64,000 nucleotides of DNA from Alkaliphilus metalliredigens QYMF (GTDB lineage: Bacteria > Bacillota > Clostridia > Peptostreptococcales > Natronincolaceae), in contig NC_009633.1 of assembly GCF_000016985.1 (NCBI RefSeq), positions 3,577,539-3,641,538 of the forward strand, given 5' to 3'. The notes beneath the pieces are model-generated. The model did no database searches, was not told the DNA's origin, and saw only the letters and a list, made by a program, of their open reading frames with translations. Numbering within the stretch: the first letter of the stretch is position 1; every line of letters begins with the position of its first letter. A program made the position numbers and the translations under genes. Positions 1-8,175 of this stretch are shown piece after piece.

Positions 1-704
1 ATTTCAAATGAGGTCATTTCAGCACCTGCTCTGATCCCCATGGCATATCCAGCACCTGTATTAAATGGACTGTACCACATTTTGTGTCTAGAAAAAATAG
101 GATTGTTGGGTTTATAGAGTCCTGACGCTCCTCCGGTTGCACATAGGATTTTTTTCGCATAGATCTCATAAATTTTATTTTCCTTTAGAGAAAAACCAAT
201 GGCACCAATCACACAATCCTCTTTGACTAGATAATCGACAATATTGACATTATTTAAAATCGCAATATTATCTTTGTCTGTTACAGCTCCTGCAAGAATA
301 GGCTTTATATTTTCACCATTGATTTTGATACTTCTTTTTCCCCTTTGTACATATTCACCGTTTTCATCTTTTAAGATTGGTATCCCTAGATCTTCAAGTC
401 GCTTGGTTACTTGATTAAGCCCCTTGGCGATGCTATAGACCAAATCCTCACGAATGATTCCTTCAGCATCTCTTTTCACATAGTCTACAAAGGATTCGGC
501 AGTTTCACCCTTACCAATATAGGCATTTATTGCATTCACCCCAGCTGCTAGACAACCACTTCTTTTTATATTTGCTTTATCTGTAATGATAACCTTTAGA
601 TTCGAACTTTCACTGATGGTCAGTGCACTAAAGCATCCAGCGGTTCCTCCACCGATAATCAGTACATCTGTTTCCATCCTATTTATATCAAGCTTCAAGT
701 CCAT
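1..704 (-). CDS. AprA-like adenylylsulfate reductase flavoprotein subunit (3' part outside window)
   Basis: The first 234 codons are visible, starting at an ATG at 702-704; the frame runs open to base 1. A dinucleotide-binding GGGTAG motif (about residues 18-23) follows the first beta strand, and a segment reading SGCLAAGVNAINAYIG (about residues 49-64) matches the substrate/FAD region of AprA and fumarate-reductase-type flavoproteins. Members of the AprA branch reduce adenylylsulfate to sulfite and AMP with an iron-sulfur partner (AprB), which would lie beyond the window edge. It is the last visible gene of a minus-strand operon containing APS kinase, sulfite reductase and a DASS transporter, so a role in sulfate reduction for assimilation is inferred. 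A generic succinate/fumarate dehydrogenase-like flavoprotein is the alternative; the context makes it less likely. Confidence 0.8.
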   Translation of the reverse strand, partial: MDLKLDINRMETDVLIIGGGTAGCFSALTISESSNLKVIITDKANIKRSGCLAAGVNAINAYIGKGETAESFVDYVKRDAEGIIREDLVYSIAKGLNQVTKRLEDLGIPILKDENGEYVQRGKRSIKINGENIKPILAGAVTDKDNIAILNNVNIVDYLVKEDCVIGAIGFSLKENKIYEIYAKKILCATGGASGLYKPNNPIFSRHKMWYSPFNTGAGYAMGIRAGAEMTSFE

Positions 705-714
705 CACCCCTTAA

Positions 715-1314
715 TTAGATAAATCCATTTGTATTTAAATATTGAAGGATTTGATTGGCACATTCATCTACGCTTTTAATATCCGTCTGAACAATGATTT
801 CAGGACTGACTGGTTTTTCATAGGGAGAATCGATTCCAGTAAAATTCTTTATTTCTCCAGCTCTGGCTTTTTGATAGAGTCCTTTCGGATCTCTTCCTTC
901 ACAGGCCTCTAGGGAACAATCCACAAATATTTCGATAAATCGATCTCCCAGTAACCCTCTAACATCATTTCTTTCCTTGATAAAGGGAGAGATAAAGGCA
1001 GTAAGCGTGATGATACCAGCATCGACAAAGAGTTTACTTACCTCTGCAATTCTTCTAATATTTTCGATACGGTCCTTTGTGTCGAAGCCCAAGCCCTTGT
1101 TCAAACCGTGCCTTATATTATCACCATCTAGTAAATAGGTGGCTCTACTGGCTTCATATAATTTTTTTTCTACGGCATTGGCTACTGTGGATTTACCCGA
1201 GCCGGATAAACCAGTAAACCACAGTACCGCCCCCTTTTGTTTCAATAAAGCCTCTCGGTCTTCTCTTTTTATATTGGTATCATGCCAAACAATATTGTTG
1301 TTATCACTCATCAT
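715..1314 (-). CDS. cysC: Adenylylsulfate (APS) kinase
   Basis: Transfers phosphate from ATP to the 3' OH of adenylylsulfate, giving PAPS, in the cytoplasm. The protein has the family length (about 199 residues). It shows a Walker A motif GLSGSGKST (about residues 35-43), the phosphate-accepting serine context AFISPF, and the conserved downstream stretch [16 protein letters not shown] followed by [19 protein letters not shown] precedes two adjacent ATG codons; the second (1311) has the better spacing, so the true protein may begin MSDNNN. It lies 8 bases after the transporter stop and 10 bases before the AprA-like start, so it is co-transcribed with both. Having a PAPS-forming kinase in the same operon as an APS-using reductase is unusual (see findings). 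Confidence 0.95.
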   Translation of the reverse strand: MMSDNNNIVWHDTNIKREDREALLKQKGAVLWFTGLSGSGKSTVANAVEKKLYEASRATYLLDGDNIRHGLNKGLGFDTKDRIENIRRIAEVSKLFVDAGIITLTAFISPFIKERNDVRGLLGDRFIEIFVDCSLEACEGRDPKGLYQKARAGEIKNFTGIDSPYEKPVSPEIIVQTDIKSVDECANQILQYLNTNGFI

Positions 1315-1322
1315 TCAACCTC

Positions 1323-2765
1323 CTAATAGATCCCAATTATTCGCCAGTAGGTTAAGGCAAATACTGTAATCACTGCTATGGATAGCATATTTAAAATAAA
1401 CCCTATTTTAAGGCTATCACTGGTTTTGATATACCCCGAAGAAAATGCGATGGCATTAGGTGGTGAACTCATAGGAAACATAAAAGCTAATCCTGAGGGT
1501 ACTGCCACTAAATATACCGCTAAAGTAGAAGGAAGTCCTAAGGCAATTGTTGTTCTGATCACTACTGGAAGTAGGATTACCACAACAGCTGCATTGGAAA
1601 CGCCTTCAGTAAGAAATACACTGATAGAAAAAACCACAAGTATAAGTCCTAAAGTAGAAAAATTCATATTAGAAATATAATGTTGGTTGATATATTCTAA
1701 TAATCCCGTCTCTTCTAAAGCTTTTCCTAGGGCAATGGCACCACCATACATAAAAATTGCACCCCAGTTGATTTCCTTTTTTGCATCTTCCCAATCGATG
1801 ACATTTAATACGAAAAACAGCGCTGCACTAATCAGGGCTACATTAGCAATTCCAAATCTTTTACTCTGAAAAATCCACATATAAATTGTACCCACTAGGA
1901 TCAATAATGCCTTGATCTCTTTTAGCTGAATTTTACTCATTCTTTCCCCAGCTTCCGAAAACAATTCTTTTAAAATTTCCGTATCTCTTGTGGAAGCACT
2001 TACTTTTTTCACCAAATAGATAGATACAATGAGCATAATTAAATAGATAGGTGGTGCCACTGCGATCATCCAATCCAAAAACCCAATGCTTTCACCGGTA
2101 GCTTCTTCTAGAATGCCTAGGGCAAGGGGATTCCTTGCCCCACCCAAAAGAGTCACCACTCCACCTAGCACACTCCCCCATGCCAATGCAAAAAACATGT
2201 ATTTGCCTAATATCGAACTTTGCTCTAGTTCTAGGCGCTTACTGATGGACATGAGTATGGGAAAAAGCATGGCTGCCACTGCATGTGCTGGCATCACATG
2301 TGCTAAAAAAGCAGACAGTAGAAAAATCGAAAGTGTGAGCCTATGGGGTTTATCCCCAAATCTTGATAGAAAATAATATGCAATTCTTTTATTTAATCCC
2401 GAAGTAGAAATTCCAGCGGATATGATAAAGGCACCTATTATAAAAAACAAGGCACTATTCCCAAAAAAAGAATATATTTTTTCATCGGGTAATACATTAA
2501 ATGTAGCTAAAAGCCCCATAACCATAAGACTTGTAATGGCAAGCGGAATCACGTTGGTTATCCACAAGAAGTTTGCAAATAAAAATATAACCAATGCCTG
2601 ATATGCTTGTATCGACAGATCTTGTGGAATATTGTCATTTGAAATAAATATAAAAAATACAACAAAGGAGAATAACAGTAAAATTGCATTTTTGTATTTT
2701 ATTAAAAACAGTGTGATTAAGGGTCTTCTATCGATATAAAAATGACTCTTTCCTAGGGTGTTCAC
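1323..2765 (-). CDS. DASS/SLC13-family anion transporter, probably for sulfate
   Basis: A polytopic membrane protein of about 480 residues with roughly a dozen hydrophobic segments. The family-typical segment EGVSNAAVVVILLPV near residue 390 and a matching region in the first half identify the divalent anion:sodium symporter superfamily, which carries sulfate or di/tricarboxylates. I take the GTG at 2763-2765 as the start because GGAGG lies 8 bases upstream; the GTG at 2771 is only 2 bases from that Shine-Dalgarno. It sits between an unknown gene and cysC in the sulfate operon, which argues for sulfate as the substrate; this is context, not motif, evidence. A dicarboxylate carrier cannot be excluded by sequence alone. 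Confidence 0.85.
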   Translation of the reverse strand: MNTLGKSHFYIDRRPLITLFLIKYKNAILLLFSFVVFFIFISNDNIPQDLSIQAYQALVIFLFANFLWITNVIPLAITSLMVMGLLATFNVLPDEKIYSFFGNSALFFIIGAFIISAGISTSGLNKRIAYYFLSRFGDKPHRLTLSIFLLSAFLAHVMPAHAVAAMLFPILMSISKRLELEQSSILGKYMFFALAWGSVLGGVVTLLGGARNPLALGILEEATGESIGFLDWMIAVAPPIYLIMLIVSIYLVKKVSASTRDTEILKELFSEAGERMSKIQLKEIKALLILVGTIYMWIFQSKRFGIANVALISAALFFVLNVIDWEDAKKEINWGAIFMYGGAIALGKALEETGLLEYINQHYISNMNFSTLGLILVVFSISVFLTEGVSNAAVVVILLPVVIRTTIALGLPSTLAVYLVAVPSGLAFMFPMSSPPNAIAFSSGYIKTSDSLKIGFILNMLSIAVITVFALTYWRIIGIY

Positions 2766-2777
2766 TAGCACATCCTC

Positions 2778-3404
2778 CTACAGTCCGCTGGAATTGAAGG
2801 ACTCATCTATATTTTTAATCATCAATTTTTGTCTTAGATTCAAGCTTTCTAAAAGCATTTTTATTTTTATTTTATCTGTTAGTGAATAACAATCTTGTTT
2901 TTCATCCAATAAAGGTACTGATTTGATTAGTTTTTGTGAAATCTTACTGAAGCCCGTATGAGATTTAATGAATTTGACTAATGCAGTATCAGATTCCAGC
3001 AATACAGGTATGATCCTCAGTGCTAATAATACTTCGATCATACTTTCAATGTTTCGTGTATTTGCAAAAACCCATCCTCTAGGGAATAATTCTGTGGCAA
3101 AAGTCATGATTTCAATGTCTTCTTTGGCGTACTTATTTGGGATCGTATCAAAATAGATGCCATGGACTCCATAGGAAAAATATTCTTCTATCCGTTGTTG
3201 ATCCTTGGGTATATCTGATCTTAAGACGATAAAAATATCAAAATGATTTTTGATCATCTCAACAATCTTTTTTCGTTCAGTGTCCTTTACATTCTCCTGA
3301 AAAGATAGGATTATATATTTGGTTTGATAGGCTGCAATCTCATTTTCAATAAAACTCAGTATAGATTCCATTGAAGTATCTGCTACGACATCTATTAGGT
3401 GCAT
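2778..3404 (-). CDS. Unknown protein in sulfate operon, resembling a radical-SAM C-terminal half
   Basis: No family is recognised with confidence. The 208-residue protein has no signal peptide or membrane segment and alternates strands and helices. A stretch around residues 95-135 (TFATELFPRG, then IESMIEVLLALRIIPVLLE) reads like the later barrel strands of radical SAM enzymes related to biotin synthase, but there is no CxxxCxxC cluster motif, so it cannot be a normal radical SAM enzyme. The ATG at 3404 has GGGGGGATT upstream. It begins 8 bases after the sulfite reductase stop and ends 6-12 bases before the transporter start, so it is firmly within the operon. An accessory or regulatory role in sulfur assimilation is inference from position only. 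Confidence 0.55.
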   Translation of the reverse strand: MHLIDVVADTSMESILSFIENEIAAYQTKYIILSFQENVKDTERKKIVEMIKNHFDIFIVLRSDIPKDQQRIEEYFSYGVHGIYFDTIPNKYAKEDIEIMTFATELFPRGWVFANTRNIESMIEVLLALRIIPVLLESDTALVKFIKSHTGFSKISQKLIKSVPLLDEKQDCYSLTDKIKIKMLLESLNLRQKLMIKNIDESFNSSGL

Positions 3405-3412
3405 AATCCCCC

Positions 3413-5713
3413 CTACTTTTTCTTGACAATAAGTAAGTTGTATCCCTCATACTTATCATCTATTTTTATAATTTCATGTCCTTCCCCTCCAAGGCTTTTA
3501 GGCACATTTACGATAGGTTCTCCATTGTCTAAATAAAATCCAATGGTTTCATTAGATAAAATTTTAGCCATTTCTATTTTTGCCTTAACAAAATTCATGG
3601 GACACTTTACACCCTTCAAATCCACTATGTTTAAAGATGTATGGTTGTTTACTTCTACTTCAGAGGCATTTTGCGTGTTTTGTACTTCTGCCTCCTTAGG
3701 CAGTGTGATCTCCAACTTCGTATTTAAAGATTCATACATTTGAACAACCTTATTGACTAGATATTTCACTTCTTCATAATGGTTTTCCAAACTATCTAAG
3801 TCACCAAGCTTATAGTCAAGCAGATCCTCTATTAGACTTTTTATCTGTTCTTTTACATGTCCTGTGTCTACAAAATGACTAATAAATTCTTTGAAAATCA
3901 ACCTATCCTTAGTGGTATCTACACCTTTTAATATTAAAAGCGCTCTTGCTGCTGACACACTGGCATCGTATAGCTTGATCGACTCTTTTACTTTTTCAAA
4001 CTCATTAATATAGGCTTGGGAATTGGATATATCTAGTTTGATTACATCCAGCACACCTGCACTACATTCACCTGGTCCTCTACCCTTAAGAGAAAACTTT
4101 TCCTCTGAGCCAAAATCATAATATAGATTAGGATTTTCAGTCTCAGATTCAATAGTAGAGAATCCTTCAATAAGCTGATCTAGAGACGCTTTTTCTTTTT
4201 TCACAAATTCGCTGAAATCGATTATTCCAGATTCACTTTTCAAGTTAGCCAATTCATATAAAAACCCTGGTATCTTTTTAGCCGGAATCGTTCCATAATC
4301 ACTGCCTAAGTTCGCTTTTCCTACACCAACAGCACCTTCGAAGGAAACAACATACATAGGTACCAATCCATCGGCGACTCTTCTAGCTCTACCATATAGT
4401 CCGATTTCTCCTTTTTGATGTTGCCCGCAAGAGTTTTGGCAACCAGAAATAAAAATTCTTGGCAGTTGCAGTTTAATCGCTTCATCGACATTGGCAAATC
4501 TGCTTTTTATAGCAGATAATAGATTTTGTGATAAACCTAGACCTAACTTGCAGGTGGCGGCACCAGCACATGCAACAGAATTGTCAATATCAAATGTAGA
4601 AGTGAAGCTACCTGTCAGATCCAATAAGTTTTCAGCATCGCTACCTAGCAAATCTCTCACAAAAAAACCTTGGGTATTGGTTAACCTGATGGAAACCTCA
4701 TAATTCAAATCATCTATATATTTAATCACTTTATCAAGATTTTCAACATCAAGATTCCCATTTTCAGGATGAATATATAAAGAGAAATATCCTTTATTCT
4801 TTTGCTCAAATATTAGGGGATTGGAAATTTCTGCATACTCACCTATCTGTTTAGTCGGAATTGACTCCTTGAAAAAGACCTCTAGGCTTTTTTCTTTTTT
4901 GATCTCCTGTAAAATCTCTTGATATTTGGCTTTAAATGTTTCTTCTCCTAATCGTTGCAAGATATATCTGATACGCGCTTTATGCTTGTTGGTTCTATCT
5001 CCTTCATTTTCGAATAGTTCCTTCATCGCTTGAACATGGTATAATACTTCCGATGCAGGAATAAAATCCGCTAGCTTGATTGAAACATTGGGACTTCCTC
5101 CTAGCCCTCCAGCGCCATATACTTCAAAACCTTTTTCGCCATTTTCTATTTTTGCAACAAATCCCAAGTCAGAGATTGTTGCATTTCCTGTATCCTCTGG
5201 AGAATTTGAATAGGCAATTTTATATTTTCTAGGAAGATTAAGCATTGAAGGATCCTTAAGGGCATACTCAGTTGTGACTAAGGCATAAGACGCCACATCA
5301 AATACATCATCTTGGGACACTCCCGACAGAGGAGAACACCCTATATTCCTTGCGGTATTTCCTCCAGTACCTCTGGTAACGATGCCTGCTTCTAAAAGCC
5401 CTTCCATTATGTTGACGGTATCATCTAAGGTCACTTTATGAAATTGAATATCCTGTCTAGTTGTAAAGTGAATATATCCGTGGGAATATTGTTTGGCCAG
5501 TTCACTTATTTTTTTTAATTGTTCTAAACTGATTACCCCCGATGGGATCCTGGTTCTAATCATATAGGTATCATTGTCTCTTTGCTCATAGATTCCCATA
5601 GAGACCCGATAGGGTTTAAACCTTTCCGGCTCTATCACACCTTTTTTCAGTTCTTCTACTTTATTTCTATAATTTTTCTCTTCTTCTATCACTTCTTGAG
5701 GTATTTTGATCAC
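3413..5713 (-). CDS. Siroheme sulfite reductase fused to a helical linker and a TusA-like domain
   Basis: The first part (about residues 1-500) is a siroheme/[4Fe-4S] nitrite/sulfite reductase with ferredoxin-like half domains. The cluster ligands are visible as CAGAATC near residue 380 and CQNSC near residue 428. A helical region resembling HEPN domains follows (about 575-670, containing SAARALLILKG). The end (about 690-766) is TusA/SirA-like with the CPMNFVK motif (the CPxxxxK signature). Known members reduce sulfite or nitrite by six electrons; the neighbouring APS enzymes and anion transporter favour sulfite. TusA domains carry or bind sulfur through the Cys-Pro motif, so the fusion may hold the product for the adjacent sulfur-carrier system. 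The start ATG follows AGGAGG. It lies 19 bases downstream of the JAMM peptidase gene. Confidence 0.9.
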   Translation of the reverse strand: MIKIPQEVIEEEKNYRNKVEELKKGVIEPERFKPYRVSMGIYEQRDNDTYMIRTRIPSGVISLEQLKKISELAKQYSHGYIHFTTRQDIQFHKVTLDDTVNIMEGLLEAGIVTRGTGGNTARNIGCSPLSGVSQDDVFDVASYALVTTEYALKDPSMLNLPRKYKIAYSNSPEDTGNATISDLGFVAKIENGEKGFEVYGAGGLGGSPNVSIKLADFIPASEVLYHVQAMKELFENEGDRTNKHKARIRYILQRLGEETFKAKYQEILQEIKKEKSLEVFFKESIPTKQIGEYAEISNPLIFEQKNKGYFSLYIHPENGNLDVENLDKVIKYIDDLNYEVSIRLTNTQGFFVRDLLGSDAENLLDLTGSFTSTFDIDNSVACAGAATCKLGLGLSQNLLSAIKSRFANVDEAIKLQLPRIFISGCQNSCGQHQKGEIGLYGRARRVADGLVPMYVVSFEGAVGVGKANLGSDYGTIPAKKIPGFLYELANLKSESGIIDFSEFVKKEKASLDQLIEGFSTIESETENPNLYYDFGSEEKFSLKGRGPGECSAGVLDVIKLDISNSQAYINEFEKVKESIKLYDASVSAARALLILKGVDTTKDRLIFKEFISHFVDTGHVKEQIKSLIEDLLDYKLGDLDSLENHYEEVKYLVNKVVQMYESLNTKLEITLPKEAEVQNTQNASEVEVNNHTSLNIVDLKGVKCPMNFVKAKIEMAKILSNETIGFYLDNGEPIVNVPKSLGGEGHEIIKIDDKYEGYNLLIVKKK

Positions 5714-5732
5714 TATTTTTCCTCCTTCTAAA

Positions 5733-6146
5733 TTAGATTACTAGCAATTCTAGCTTCTCTACTAATTCGTTAGCTGTAATTTTAAAAAAATTGAGTACAG
5801 GTTCCTGGTCTTTTAAGGATAAGATCCCATAAAGTGCCTTGGGGTCATATGCCAATCGTTTATCTTCTTCCGACGGTCTAGATGGCGTATAGGGATGGGA
5901 GTGATAGTTGCCCACCACGATATCCCCATCTGTTCTCATCTGTTTTATGGCAGCGAATTGTTCTTTGGGATCCATTGAAAAGTGCTCACTGCTTTGATCT
6001 ATATTGGTCAGTGCATAGACTTTTTTTATTAAAATCTCATCATCTGTTTTGACACCTGCCAGCAATCCACAACACTCCAGTGGGAATTCTTCCTTGGCTT
6101 GTTTTACTATTTGGTTATAATTTTCTTTCGATATCTTTACGATCAC
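5733..6146 (-). CDS. JAMM/Mov34-type metallopeptidase that trims a sulfur carrier protein
   Basis: A 137-residue single-domain JAMM zinc peptidase. The catalytic Glu is in FPLECCG (E24), and the metal motif HSHPYTPSRPSEED gives H82, H84 and D95, matching HxHP(x)5PSxxD exactly. Start is a GTG at 6144-6146 with AAGGG upstream. Characterised relatives are Mec+ of Mycobacterium and HcyD of Wolinella, which remove residues beyond the C-terminal di-glycine of a small ubiquitin-like sulfur carrier. Here the neighbouring 71-residue carrier has just such a tail (TFGL after Gly-Gly-Gly), which supports the same job. It lies between the activating enzyme and sulfite reductase genes in one operon. Confidence 0.9.
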   Translation of the reverse strand: MIVKISKENYNQIVKQAKEEFPLECCGLLAGVKTDDEILIKKVYALTNIDQSSEHFSMDPKEQFAAIKQMRTDGDIVVGNYHSHPYTPSRPSEEDKRLAYDPKALYGILSLKDQEPVLNFFKITANELVEKLELLVI

Positions 6147-6173
6147 GAATCATCACCCTTTCAGAGGATCTAC

Positions 6174-6983
6174 TTATATTCCACAAACAGGTGGTTTATA
6201 ATCTATTAATTCCTTAATTGTAGGTTCTTCACCACATACACTACATTTTTTATTATGTTTTATTTTTACTTTTCTAAATTCCATGGTAATGGCATCGTAG
6301 GTTAACAAATATCCAGCTAAGTTTTCGCCGATCCCTAATATATATTTGATCGTTTCTGTAGCCTGAAGTGTACCAATAACACCACCCATAACGCCCAACA
6401 CCCCAGCTTGGCTACAGGTAGGCACAGCTCCCTCTGGAGGTGGCTGTTTGAATATACATCTATAGCAAGGTGTATCGTTGTCTGGAATATAAGTGGTCAA
6501 TTGCCCATTAAATCTTATGATTCCAGCATGAGAAAAAGGCTTTTTAGCAAGGACACATGCATCATTTATTAAGAATTTAGCGGAAAAATTATCAGTCCCA
6601 TCAATGACAAAATCATAATCTTGATCTTTAATGATGTCTAATATGTTTGAAGCTGTTGCGAAGGTTTCGTAAGTAATCACATTGACATCTGGATTCATTT
6701 CATTGATGGTTTCTTTACCTGATAATACCTTTAGCTTACCAACGTCTTTAGTTTGATGTATGATTTGTCTTTGTAAGTTAGATAAATCTACCTTATCAGC
6801 ATCTACCAGCCCTATGGTACCAATACCTGCTGCTGCTAAAAACATAGCCGCTGGAGCACCTAGCCCTCCAGTTCCGATCACAAGTACCTTTGCATCCAAT
6901 AATTTTTGCTGCCCTTCAACACCTACTTCTGATAAAATAATATGTCTTGAATATCTCTCTATCTGTTGATCGTTAAAGTCCAA
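6174..6983 (-). CDS. ThiF/MoeB/HesA-family sulfur-carrier adenylyltransferase (HcyF-like)
   Basis: An E1-like enzyme of about 269 residues. It has the nucleotide-binding motif GTGGLGAP and the family sequence DLSNLQRQIIH, two cysteine pairs for structural zinc (CYRC and CSVC), and PTCSQAGVLG. The family activates the C-terminal glycine of a small carrier by adenylation so that sulfide can form a thiocarboxylate. I place the start at the TTG at 6981-6983, 8 bases after GGAGG; the GTG at 6992 abuts the Shine-Dalgarno and would add only three residues. The gene overlaps the end of the carrier gene, so translation is probably coupled. MoeB or ThiF in cofactor synthesis is the alternative; the sulfite reductase context favours homocysteine or cysteine synthesis. 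Confidence 0.9.
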   Translation of the reverse strand: MDFNDQQIERYSRHIILSEVGVEGQQKLLDAKVLVIGTGGLGAPAAMFLAAAGIGTIGLVDADKVDLSNLQRQIIHQTKDVGKLKVLSGKETINEMNPDVNVITYETFATASNILDIIKDQDYDFVIDGTDNFSAKFLINDACVLAKKPFSHAGIIRFNGQLTTYIPDNDTPCYRCIFKQPPPEGAVPTCSQAGVLGVMGGVIGTLQATETIKYILGIGENLAGYLLTYDAITMEFRKVKIKHNKKCSVCGEEPTIKELIDYKPPVCGI

Positions 6984-7188
6984 AAGTGCCACCTCCCATG
7001 AAATATAAAAGTTCTATTACATCATTTTCTTTAAGCAAGGTGTTTTCAAAGTCATCACGATCTACAATTTCACCATTTAATTCTACAGAAACCATTTCCG
7101 GCATCTGTACCTCTTGTATTACTAAAAGTTCTAGTATATTCACTTCTTTTTGTAGTTCTTTCTCTTCACCATTAATTTTGATTTTCAT
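6973..7188 (-). CDS. ThiS/MoaD-like sulfur carrier protein with C-terminal extension (HcyS-like)
   Basis: A 71-residue ubiquitin-fold carrier starting KIKINGEEKEL and ending MGGGTFGL. Carriers of this family must expose a C-terminal Gly-Gly for adenylation; here four extra residues (TFGL, positions 68-71) follow Gly65-Gly67, so proteolytic trimming is required. The downstream JAMM peptidase fits that need. This combination is known from CysO/Mec+ (cysteine synthesis) and from HcyS/HcyD/HcyF (homocysteine synthesis in Wolinella). The gene is first in its operon, with a promoter at 7253-7281. Its glycine codons GGA GGT GGC double as the ribosome binding site of the next gene. Whether the product is cysteine, homocysteine or thiazole cannot be read from this gene alone. 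Confidence 0.88.
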   Translation of the reverse strand: MKIKINGEEKELQKEVNILELLVIQEVQMPEMVSVELNGEIVDRDDFENTLLKENDVIELLYFMGGGTFGL

Positions 7189-7217
7189 TCAGAAACCCTC
7201 CCAAAATTTAATTCATA

Positions 7218-7229
7218 CTATTCCAATAG
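7218..7229. promoter_or_regulatory. Palindrome just downstream of the sulfate-operon promoter, possible operator
   Basis: CTATTCCAATAG is an inverted repeat with 5-base arms (CTATT/AATAG) centred about 25 bases downstream of the expected transcription start. Its position would suit a repressor. No regulator is identified; an Rrf2/CymR-type sulfur regulator is only a guess. Confidence 0.35.
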
Positions 7230-7252
7230 GATATGTAGGTTTTGTTTTTTTT

Positions 7253-7281
7253 AATCTATCATACTGCGATTGCACTGTCAA
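7253..7281 (-). promoter_or_regulatory. Sigma-A promoter of the sulfate/sulfur-carrier operon
   Basis: On the minus strand, a perfect TTGACA (-35, plus 7276-7281) is separated by 17 bases from TAGATT (-10, plus 7253-7258). It lies about 65 bases upstream of the carrier gene ATG, and no other gene lies between. No experimental data. Confidence 0.7.
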
Positions 7282-7420
7282 TATTTACGTGGAAATTTAT
7301 TTAGAATTTTTGGAAAAGTCATGCTACTCATCCTGATAAAATAGAAACTCCCTTTTAAATAAAAGAACCGTACCGTGTAAACGAGGGCACTGAAAAAGTG
7401 CTCTTAGTATAAAATTGAAA

Positions 7421-7466
7421 AAAAGCCTTGAAAATGCTGTGTAAGTCAGCACTTTCAAGGCTTTTA
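7421..7466 (-). terminator. Intrinsic terminator downstream of ybaK
   Basis: A 19-base-pair stem (AAAAGCCTTGAAAGTGCTG on the minus strand and its complement), with the single variant position pairing as G-U only in the minus transcript, then a T-rich tail. It lies 150 bases beyond the ybaK stop and isolates ybaK from the sulfate operon promoter. Confidence 0.8.
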
Positions 7467-7615
7467 TGGTATATTTATAGTATCAAATTAGGTAGGTGAT
7501 AATTTGCTTTTACCCCTATGGGCATACGACAACTATTTATCATTCTATTTTGACCCTACGCATTTAAGTCAAATCATAATACTCTTCTTAATTCATAAAA
7601 CAGTCCAGTTTTCGA

Positions 7616-8098
7616 TTATTTTCCCATGGTAATGCTTTCTATTTTACAACGGGTGACCTTCATTAGGTCCTCAGGCTTCAGTTCTATTTGATATCCTAGC
7701 TTTCCTGCGCTTACAATTACTGTATTTAAGGCTTGGCAGGAGCTGTCTAGTACGGCTTTATAGTCTTTTTTCATTCCCATTGGTGAACAGCCTCCACGAA
7801 TATAACCTGTAATCTTATTAATGTCAGCAATCTTAATCATCTCAATGGATTTTTCAGCCACTGCCCTGGCCGCTGCTTTTAAATCAAGTTCATCCACAAC
7901 AGGAATCATAAAAACATAATATTCTTTACTTGTTCCTTGGGTCACAAGGGTCTTATACACTTGTTCAACAGGTCTTTCTATTTTTTGCGCAACTGAAATC
8001 CCATCGATGGATCCATCACTGTGATCGTAGGTATGTACATCATAGAGAATATCCGCCTTATCAAGAATTCGCATGGCATTTGTTTTTACTTTTGCCAA
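7616..8098 (-). CDS. ybaK: Cys-tRNA(Pro) deacylase, YbaK/EbsC family
   Basis: A 160-residue trans-editing protein that hydrolyses mischarged Cys-tRNA(Pro) in the cytoplasm. The family signature is seen in the N-terminal TNAMRILDKADILYDVHTY and in RGGCSPMGMKK near residue 106, with the conserved lysine of VYKTLVTQG. Length equals the family norm. The start is a TTG at 8096-8098, supported by GGAGGGATTAAA immediately upstream; no ATG alternative precedes the conserved N-terminus. It stands alone, with a strong terminator downstream at 7421-7466. Nothing unusual is seen apart from the TTG start. Confidence 0.93.
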   Translation of the reverse strand: MAKVKTNAMRILDKADILYDVHTYDHSDGSIDGISVAQKIERPVEQVYKTLVTQGTSKEYYVFMIPVVDELDLKAAARAVAEKSIEMIKIADINKITGYIRGGCSPMGMKKDYKAVLDSSCQALNTVIVSAGKLGYQIELKPEDLMKVTRCKIESITMGK

Positions 8099-8175
8099 TT
8101 TAATCCCTCCTATTCCTTTAATGAAGAATATATCATATATCTAGTATTATGTAAATATTTTACTTATTTTCATCT

